A DNA stretch of 55,086 bases from positions 1 through 55,086 of the forward strand of contig SGZG01000006.1 in NCBI GenBank assembly GCA_004214185.1. Direction: 5' to 3'. The notes under the pieces are model-generated. The model had not been told where the DNA came from, did no database searches, and worked only from the letters and a program-made list of their open reading frames with translations. The position numbers were made by a program, and so were the translations under genes. The stretch is from Flavobacteriales bacterium (lineage in GTDB: Bacteria > Bacteroidota > Bacteroidia > Flavobacteriales > Flavobacteriaceae). Positions 19,287-25,575 of the stretch are shown in pieces; positions within the stretch are counted from its first letter, which is position 1; each line of letters opens with the position of its first letter.

Positions 19287-19294
19287 CAAATATA
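19287..19294 (-). promoter_or_regulatory. rimP-nusA-infB promoter -7 box (TATATTTG)
   Basis: This is an exact match to TAnnTTTG on the minus strand, with a near-match -33 element (TTCG) 18 bases upstream. Transcription would begin near 19283, some 57 bases before the proposed rimP start. The box includes the TTG that opens the longest rimP frame, which therefore cannot be the start on this transcript. Confidence 0.6.
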
Positions 19295-19325
19295 CTAAAT
19301 TCTATAAAAAAACGAATAAAGTAAA

Positions 19326-19338
19326 AACACTTTGTGTT
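19326..19338 (-). terminator. Possible terminator after tRNA-Gln
   Basis: On the minus strand AACAC and GTGTT form a short stem around AAA, immediately followed by a T run (TTT plus more T after one AC). It lies five bases beyond the 3' end of the tRNA and before the rimP promoter, the expected place for an intrinsic terminator. The stem is only five base pairs. Confidence 0.4.
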
Positions 19339-19342
19339 AAAG

Positions 19343-19415
19343 TTGGCCTACTAGGGCTCGAACCTAGACTCTTCTGGACCAAAACCAGACGTGTTGCCAG
19401 TTACACCATAGGCCA
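19343..19415 (-). tRNA. tRNA-Gln (anticodon UUG)
   Basis: The minus strand folds into a full cloverleaf. The acceptor stem is TGGCCTA with TAGGCCA and discriminator A. The D arm is closed by GTG/CAC. The anticodon stem TCTGG/CCAGA encloses loop TTTTGGT, which gives anticodon TTG. The T arm is CTAGG-TTCGAGC-CCTAG. The CCA end is not encoded directly. It has its own -7 box 11 bases upstream. Confidence 0.97.
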
Positions 19416-19426
19416 ATAATTGACGG

Positions 19427-19434
19427 CAAATTTA
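19427..19434 (-). promoter_or_regulatory. tRNA-Gln promoter -7 box (TAAATTTG)
   Basis: This is an exact TAnnTTTG match on the minus strand. It predicts a transcription start a few bases before the mature tRNA 5' end at 19415, a typical distance for a tRNA gene. The -33 position reads CTGG, a partial match. Confidence 0.55.
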
Positions 19435-19529
19435 ATATAAATTTGGAATTACACCAGTTATTAAAAAAGTTTTTAATTTGTTAATGTAATTTAATATTAA
19501 GAGGGTGCCTATCTTTATTAAAATAAGCA

Positions 19530-20354
19530 CTAAAGTTTAATCTTCATTAATCTAGCACTAGAACTACTTTTTTCATCCTCTGAAGTAACCCAAAAAGTAT
19601 TTGAGTCAATTATTTTTATAGCCTCTACTTGTGTTTTACCAATTGGAATTTCATACATATCAATTTTGTAATCTTTTTTTCTTTCAAGATCAAAATTTTC
19701 AATTTTTAGAATATAATATTCATTGAATATAAGAGTTCCAGTCAAAGCGAGTAGTTTATTTTTTTGATCATAATCTCCTCCAGTTATGATTGACTTAGTA
19801 TTCAAGCTTCCAATTTTTTTTGCTTCATATTTACCAGGAATTTTTGGTAGCGCATAAATCTCTGTAATTTTTTTGAACTTATTTTTTGTAAGAATTATCA
19901 AATAGTCATCTATTGTAATTAGAGCTTCGGCATCATACTGAGATTGACTGTATGCAGTAGTAAATTTGACTTGTTCAGGATAACTGAACTCAATTAATTC
20001 AGCTTTATTAGAAGAAGGATCAATAGGAGTTTTTACAATTGATAAATTTTTACGAGTATCAAAATTATTACCCATATTAGCAACATAAATGAATTGATCA
20101 TCTTTAGTAATATCTTCCCAATCATTATTTTTTACTCCATCTAAAGTTCTTTCAAAAACTATTTTACCTTCTTTATCTAGATAATATAATTTAGGGTCAC
20201 CTCCAGAGTCATTATGAGTAATGAATTGGCCATCTACAATTTCTAAACCAGATGTCTCGTCAATTTTTTTTGATAAACTAATATCCTTTGTAAGTTTTTG
20301 TGAATATGATGAACACAAAAAAAGAAAGGTAATAATATGAATAATTTTTTTCAT
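19530..20354 (-). CDS. Secreted beta-propeller-like protein of unknown function
   Basis: This 274-residue protein starts with a signal peptide (MKKIIHIITFLFLCSSYSQ) and is otherwise rich in short beta strands. The N-terminal part carries the recurring motif DETSGLEIVDGQFITHNDSG, then LYYLDKEGKIV and DWEDITKDD. Proteins with this ETSGL/HNDSGG start are common in Bacteroidota as secreted six-bladed-propeller-like proteins of unassigned function. No catalytic residues can be named with confidence. There is no lipobox and no T9SS C-terminal sorting domain. It is a stand-alone gene between tRNA-Gln and the divergent DUF2723 gene, with an 80 bp shared upstream region. Confidence 0.6.
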   Translation of the reverse strand: MKKIIHIITFLFLCSSYSQKLTKDISLSKKIDETSGLEIVDGQFITHNDSGGDPKLYYLDKEGKIVFERTLDGVKNNDWEDITKDDQFIYVANMGNNFDTRKNLSIVKTPIDPSSNKAELIEFSYPEQVKFTTAYSQSQYDAEALITIDDYLIILTKNKFKKITEIYALPKIPGKYEAKKIGSLNTKSIITGGDYDQKNKLLALTGTLIFNEYYILKIENFDLERKKDYKIDMYEIPIGKTQVEAIKIIDSNTFWVTSEDEKSSSSARLMKIKL

Positions 20355-20408
20355 TTTAGGATTTTATTCTAGTCTACTAATTTAAAATAATTAATAGAAA
20401 TTATTGTT

Positions 20409-20416
20409 TAATTTCG
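20409..20416 (+). promoter_or_regulatory. -7-like box (TAATTTCG) of the DUF2723 gene
   Basis: This matches TAnnTTTG with one change (C for the third T). It is placed 18 bases before the ATG at 20435, in the divergent gap with the secreted propeller protein. No clear -33 element is visible. Confidence 0.35.
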
Positions 20417-20434
20417 CTAAGCAAACAATTATGG

Positions 20435-23400
20435 ATGGACATTAAAAAGTTTGAAAAAATTAATAAGTTTTCTAGTGCAATAGTTTTTTTTATTGCATTA
20501 ACAACATATTATTTAACGGTTGAACCAACAGCAAGCTATTGGGATTGTGCTGAATATATTTCTACATCAGCAAAACTACAAATTGGACATCCACCAGGAG
20601 CTCCCTTTTTTCAAATGATTGGAGCTTTTTTTGCTTCGTTTGCTTCAAGTCCTGAAGACATTGCATTTATGGTAAACATGATGTCAGTTTTTGCTAGTGC
20701 CTTCACAATTCTTTTCCTTTTTTTAACAATATCAATTATTGGAAAGAAAATACTTAAGATTTCAAAAACAGTTACAAATCTTGAGATGTTAAAAATTTTG
20801 AGCGCATCTACTATCGGAGCCTTATCTTTTACCTTTTCAGATAGTTTTTGGTTTAATGCAGTTGAAGCTGAAGTTTATGCTATGGCTACTTGTATAATGT
20901 CTCTTTTATTTTGGCTTGGATTTAAGTGGGAGCAAGATTTTGAAAAAGATAGAGGAAATAAATGGCTGATTTTAATATCATTTATAATTGGTCTATCATT
21001 TGGGGTACACTTCATGGGACTACTTGTGATTCCAGCTATTGGAATGATCTATTTCTTTAAAAAATACCCAAATCCAAACATCAAAAATTTCATAATTGCA
21101 AATATTCTTTCAGTTGCTATATTACTTTTTATTTTTAAACTTTTATTACCCTCTACTTTAGGACTGTTTGGATACATGGAAGTTTTCTTTGTAAACACTT
21201 TAGGACTACCGTTTGATTCTGGAACTATTTTTACAGCAATTCTAATAATATTATTTTTTAGCTTTTCTATTAATTATACAAGAAAAAGAAACCTTTATAA
21301 TTTAAATACTTTTTTGCTTTGCGTTATGTTTATTTTCATTGGGTTTTCCTCTTGGTTAATGATTCCTATAAGATCCAATGCTAATACTGTAATAAATGAA
21401 AATTCTCCATCTGATGCTAGAGCATTATTGGCATATTATAACCTTGAACAATATCCAGAGACCCACTTGTTTTATGGGCCAATGTTTTCTGATGCTTATG
21501 CAGGTCAGGACGATATAAACCCTTACAAAGATGACAAACCAAAGTATGAAAGAAATGAAAAAACAAAAAAATATTTTATAGTTAATGACTGGGAGTCAGG
21601 AAAAATTAATTCCAACCGCAATCATGTTGGCTTTCTTCCAAGAATGTGGAGTCCGGAACATGCGGTTAATTACATGAAATATTTTGGGTTTTTAAACTTT
21701 AAGATCAAACCAGAATATCTTGGAGAATCTAATTTTAAAAAACTAGTTAACGATTTTAAACAGAGTGTTAATGAAGGTGAAATTGATGCAGAAGGTTACC
21801 ACAAATTTTTAAGTCAATATGGCGGATACTTGGACATTGAGAAGCCAACTCTTTTAAACAATTTAAAATACTTGTTTAAATATCAAATAGGATCAATGTA
21901 TTTCAGGTATTTTATGTGGAACTTCAGTGGAAGACAAAACGACACAAAATGGGAATATGATTTATTAAATGGAAATTGGATCACAGGGATAAATTTTATT
22001 GATGAACTAAGACTCGGTCCTCAAAGTGGATTACCAAACGACCTTGAAAACAACAAAGGAAGAAACACGTATTACATGTTGCCATTTTTGCTTGGTATTA
22101 TTGGATTCTTTTTTCTTTTTAAAAATGACAAAAATCTATTTTGGATAGTTACTCTTTTGTTTCTTTTTACAGGGTTGGCCCTAAAAGTTTATTTAAATGA
22201 GAGAATTTTTGAACCAAGGGAAAGAGATTATGCTTTGGTTGGATCATTTTATGTATTCTCTATTTTCATCGGACTAAGTATATTTTATTTTTCTAATTTT
22301 TTTAGTAAGTTTTTTTCTGAAAAAAGATCTCTACCGTTTATAAGTCTAACATTACTTTTTGTTCCTCTTCTTATGGCATTTGAAAATTGGGACGATCATG
22401 ACAGATCAGATAGGTATACTGCTCAATCATTAGCAAAAGCTTATCTAAATTCCATAGATAAAGATAAAGATGCTATGATTTTTACAATTGGAGACAATGA
22501 TACCTTTGCTCTTTGGTATGCTCAAGAAATTGAGAACTACAGAACAGATGTAAGGACAATAAATACAAGTTTAATTGCTACAGATTGGTATATTGATCAA
22601 ATGAAAAAGAGAACTTATAACAGTTCTCCAATTCCATCCCAACTAGAACACAGTCAATACGCCCATGGAATTAGAGATTACATAAAATATGAGGCTTTGA
22701 TTGATTCTGTGAGATGGAACATTAAAGATTTTATGAATTGGGTATCTAGCGATGATCCAAGAACAAAATATAAAAATTTACTAGTTCAATATGGAGCAGA
22801 TTTAAGTAATATCCCATTATTTACTCAAAACATGGTCTATTACCCGACAAATAAAATTAGAGTACCTGTGAATAAACAAAATGTACTGAACAGTGGATTA
22901 GTGAAACCATCTGATGCTGATTTGATTTTGGATTACATTGATGTTGATTTACCTAAAAGTGGTTTGTATAAAAATCAAATTTTAATGCTAGATATTTTAG
23001 CAAATAATGATTGGAAAAGACCAATTTATTTTACGGGAGGAAGCTATAATGATGCAGAGTATTTATGGATGAAGGACTACTTACAATTAGATGGATTAGT
23101 TTATAAATTAGTTCCCATTAGAACTGAAATAGATAATACTAATCCATATGAAATGGGGCGTATTGATTCCGAATCAATGTATGAAATAGTAAAAAGTTGG
23201 GAATGGGGAAATTCAGAAAGTCCTCTAATATATCATGATCCCGAAACAAGAAAAAATAGCATTTCATTTAGAGGAAATTTGCATAGGTTAGCTAAACAAT
23301 TAATCTTGGATGATCAAAAAGAAAAAGCTGAAGAAATACTTGATCTATCAATTGAAAAAATGCCAATAGATTATTTTGGTTACTACAGTCTATTGGAACC

Positions 23401-23980
23401 ATATATTTCAACTTATTATTCTTTAGAAAAGTTTGAAAAAGGAGATAATCTTTACAAAAAACTTAGCTCGAAATATGATCAAACATTGAAATATTATTCT
23501 CAATTATCAAAATCAAAAGATTCAAGATTTTCAATTTATACTTTTGCTGAAAATATAATTACAGATACAGAAAGATATAGAGTTCTTGTTGAAACACTAC
23601 TAAAATCACAAGATAATAACCTAAAATCTAATTCAATTGTGCAGTTTATTAATTCGACCGAATTCGTAACTGATTTGTATGGAGAATATGACTATTATAT
23701 TTTATTATTCGACTATGTTGAAGAACTATTTATTCTTAATAACACAGAATTTGCGAGAGAACTTTATTTTAAAATATCAAAACCATTAAAAGAGAGGATT
23801 TTAATTTTATTGGCAATGGAGGAAAAAGACGAATATTATCAAACTTTATTAAATGATTATTTTCAGTTAAAAAGCTTAGTAGAAATAATTACTACTTATG
23901 ATGAAAAAAATAATTACGTTTTTGATGAAATAAAAGAAATTGAAAGGATTACTAATGATTTAAATGAAATCATTAATTAA
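20435..23980 (+). CDS. DUF2723 (TMEM260-like) GT-C glycosyltransferase-type membrane protein
   Basis: This 1181-residue protein has an N-terminal block of about a dozen membrane helices (residues 10-640) and a long soluble C-terminal part with TPR-like helical character. The family signature is near the N-terminus: TYYLTVEPTASYWDCAEYIS followed by LQIGHPPGAPFFQMIGAFFA. This acidic loop after helix 1 resembles the catalytic loop of GT-C glycosyltransferases. The human homologue TMEM260 has been reported as a protein O-mannosyltransferase, so a lipid-linked sugar transfer to exported proteins is plausible but inferred here. The ATG at 20435 overlaps an out-of-frame ATG at 20431. Its 3' end overlaps the convergent thioredoxin-like gene by 21 bp. 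Confidence 0.82.
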   Translation: MDIKKFEKINKFSSAIVFFIALTTYYLTVEPTASYWDCAEYISTSAKLQIGHPPGAPFFQMIGAFFASFASSPEDIAFMVNMMSVFASAFTILFLFLTISIIGKKILKISKTVTNLEMLKILSASTIGALSFTFSDSFWFNAVEAEVYAMATCIMSLLFWLGFKWEQDFEKDRGNKWLILISFIIGLSFGVHFMGLLVIPAIGMIYFFKKYPNPNIKNFIIANILSVAILLFIFKLLLPSTLGLFGYMEVFFVNTLGLPFDSGTIFTAILIILFFSFSINYTRKRNLYNLNTFLLCVMFIFIGFSSWLMIPIRSNANTVINENSPSDARALLAYYNLEQYPETHLFYGPMFSDAYAGQDDINPYKDDKPKYERNEKTKKYFIVNDWESGKINSNRNHVGFLPRMWSPEHAVNYMKYFGFLNFKIKPEYLGESNFKKLVNDFKQSVNEGEIDAEGYHKFLSQYGGYLDIEKPTLLNNLKYLFKYQIGSMYFRYFMWNFSGRQNDTKWEYDLLNGNWITGINFIDELRLGPQSGLPNDLENNKGRNTYYMLPFLLGIIGFFFLFKNDKNLFWIVTLLFLFTGLALKVYLNERIFEPRERDYALVGSFYVFSIFIGLSIFYFSNFFSKFFSEKRSLPFISLTLLFVPLLMAFENWDDHDRSDRYTAQSLAKAYLNSIDKDKDAMIFTIGDNDTFALWYAQEIENYRTDVRTINTSLIATDWYIDQMKKRTYNSSPIPSQLEHSQYAHGIRDYIKYEALIDSVRWNIKDFMNWVSSDDPRTKYKNLLVQYGADLSNIPLFTQNMVYYPTNKIRVPVNKQNVLNSGLVKPSDADLILDYIDVDLPKSGLYKNQILMLDILANNDWKRPIYFTGGSYNDAEYLWMKDYLQLDGLVYKLVPIRTEIDNTNPYEMGRIDSESMYEIVKSWEWGNSESPLIYHDPETRKNSISFRGNLHRLAKQLILDDQKEKAEEILDLSIEKMPIDYFGYYSLLEPYISTYYSLEKFEKGDNLYKKLSSKYDQTLKYYSQLSKSKDSRFSIYTFAENIITDTERYRVLVETLLKSQDNNLKSNSIVQFINSTEFVTDLYGEYDYYILLFDYVEELFILNNTEFARELYFKISKPLKERILILLAMEEKDEYYQTLLNDYFQLKSLVEIITTYDEKNNYVFDEIKEIERITNDLNEIIN

Positions 23981-24256
23981 ATTAATTAGAGTATTGGCGT
24001 CTTGTTCTCCACTTTGTCTCCATACCATTTCACCTCCCTTGTAAATCATTAAAGTAGGAAGACTTTTTATTCTTAATGCCTCAGATAGTTCATTGTTTAA
24101 GTTAATATTGATTTTAATAACTTTCCCTTTGTCCCCAATAGCAGCAGCTACATCCCTCAAAACAGGGTGCATTGTTTTTGAAGACTCATCCAAATCACCA
24201 TAAAAATCTAAAAGAATTGGTACGTCAAGATTGATAAGCTCACCAAATTTTGGCAT
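23960..24256 (-). CDS. Thioredoxin-fold protein lacking both active-site cysteines
   Basis: This 98-residue protein follows the thioredoxin fold end to end: VPILLDFYGD, then the active-site helix KTMHPVLRDVAAAIGDKGK, the strand VIKININLNNELSEALRIKS, the cis-proline in SLPTLMIYKGG, and EMVWRQSGEQD near the end. The WCGPC site is replaced by LDESS at residues 22-26, so neither cysteine remains and no disulfide exchange is possible. Everything else is well conserved and the reading frame is intact, which suggests a retained non-redox role (chaperone or partner binding) rather than decay. It precedes the metallophosphoesterase gene's stop by 46 bp on the same strand, counting against transcription. 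Confidence 0.85.
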   Translation of the reverse strand: MPKFGELINLDVPILLDFYGDLDESSKTMHPVLRDVAAAIGDKGKVIKININLNNELSEALRIKSLPTLMIYKGGEMVWRQSGEQDANTLINLINDFI

Positions 24257-24302
24257 ATCGTAACTTTATAATTAAAGGTCTAAATTAGTAAATTTTAAAA
24301 AT

Positions 24303-25532
24303 CTATATTTTTCTAAGAGTTAATACAGAAATTTCAGGTGGGATTCCAACTCTTCCAGGAAATCCTAGAACTCCAAATCCTCTATTTACATTTAAAAATT
24401 GTTTTTTTTCAAAATACAATCCAGCCCATTGTTTGTATGCCCATTTCGCTGGACTCCACTTAATCCAGCCAGGAATTTCAATTCCAAATTGCATGCCGTG
24501 GGTGTGTCCACTCAAAGTCAAATGAAAATGAGTCTTATGGTTTTTTAAAATTTCATCCCAGTGTGAAGGGTCATGACTCATAACTATCTTGAAGGTATCA
24601 TTTTCTAGCCCTTCACATGCCTTATCGATATCTCCTTTCTTTTTAAAACCTCCCTTTCCCCAATTTTCAACTCCAATAATGGAGATTGAATTCAGACCTC
24701 TTGAAATTTTAATATTTTGATTCATTAATAATTTAAATCCTATCTCTTTTTGAATTTTTAATAGTTTCTCAAAATTTTCACTTTTTTGATATTTAAATTC
24801 CCAGTTTACATAATCTCCATAATCATGATTTCCTAAAACCGAAAACTTTCCATCAGATGCTTCAATTTTTGAAAAAATGGTTTTCCATTTATCTAACTCA
24901 TTAGCTTTATTATTTACAATATCCCCAGTGAATAATAGTAGATTAGAATTTTGTTTATTAATTAATTCTACTGCGTACTGAACATTTTCAATATTGTTTA
25001 AACTACCTGAATGAATATCTGAGATATGAGTTATTTTGTAACCATCAAATTCGATTGGCAAATCATCAAATTTTAAATCATATTCGTAAATCTTATAATT
25101 ATATCTTCCTTTAAAAATTCCATAGAAAACAAATGGAATTGGAATAGATGCAATAAATAAGGCTATCTTACTTATAAAACTTCTTCTTTTAACAAGAAAA
25201 GATGTTGACCTATTAAAGAAAAATTTATATACAGAAAATAAAATTCTTAAAACATCTTCAAAGAATAAAAAAAATACTATGGTCAATTTAAAACAAAAAA
25301 ATGTAAAAAATAATGCAAAAGGAATTGAAAGATAATTGTAAAACTGATCTGAATAGTTCAAATCATTTATATAGATGTCAAAAACCCTGTAAAAAAAATT
25401 TAGATAAACAAATAAATTAAAAATTACATAAGACTTTAAAAACCATCTGTTTTTAGATGCAGTTTTAAGTCCCTGAAATGCGTATATTTCAACAACTAAA
25501 AAAACTATAGTAAATGAGACCCATCTCAACAT
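24303..25532 (-). CDS. Membrane-anchored metallophosphoesterase
   Basis: This protein has several hydrophobic N-terminal segments (about the first 140 residues) and a C-terminal calcineurin-like phosphoesterase domain. The metal-binding motifs appear in order: THISDIHSGS, LLFTGDIVNN, VLGNHDYGDY, MSHDPSHW and LSGHTHGMQFG. This arrangement resembles the YkuE/YaeI-type phosphodiesterases, some of which act on lipids such as UDP-diacylglucosamine; the substrate here is unknown. I start it at ATG 25532 (MLRWVSFTIVFLVVEIYAFQ, 409 residues). The longer frame to 25583 would overlap divergent polA and includes a -7 box. It is upstream of the thioredoxin-like gene in the same direction. Confidence 0.82.
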   Translation of the reverse strand: MLRWVSFTIVFLVVEIYAFQGLKTASKNRWFLKSYVIFNLFVYLNFFYRVFDIYINDLNYSDQFYNYLSIPFALFFTFFCFKLTIVFFLFFEDVLRILFSVYKFFFNRSTSFLVKRRSFISKIALFIASIPIPFVFYGIFKGRYNYKIYEYDLKFDDLPIEFDGYKITHISDIHSGSLNNIENVQYAVELINKQNSNLLLFTGDIVNNKANELDKWKTIFSKIEASDGKFSVLGNHDYGDYVNWEFKYQKSENFEKLLKIQKEIGFKLLMNQNIKISRGLNSISIIGVENWGKGGFKKKGDIDKACEGLENDTFKIVMSHDPSHWDEILKNHKTHFHLTLSGHTHGMQFGIEIPGWIKWSPAKWAYKQWAGLYFEKKQFLNVNRGFGVLGFPGRVGIPPEISVLTLRKI

Positions 25533-25553
25533 TACATTTTTTAAATTTAAATT

Positions 25554-25561
25554 CAAAAATA
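25554..25561 (-). promoter_or_regulatory. Metallophosphoesterase promoter -7 box (TATTTTTG)
   Basis: This exact TAnnTTTG match lies in the 43 bp between the divergent metallophosphoesterase and polA starts. It would start transcription near 25550, 18 bases before ATG 25532, and supports choosing that start. Confidence 0.45.
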
Positions 25562-25575
25562 TATAATAATTGTAC

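Noticed and set aside
23960-24256. Thioredoxin-like gene as a pseudogene because the active site is lost.
   Set aside because: The frame is full length, the other family positions are conserved, and there is no frameshift or stop, so I treat it as a functional non-redox protein.
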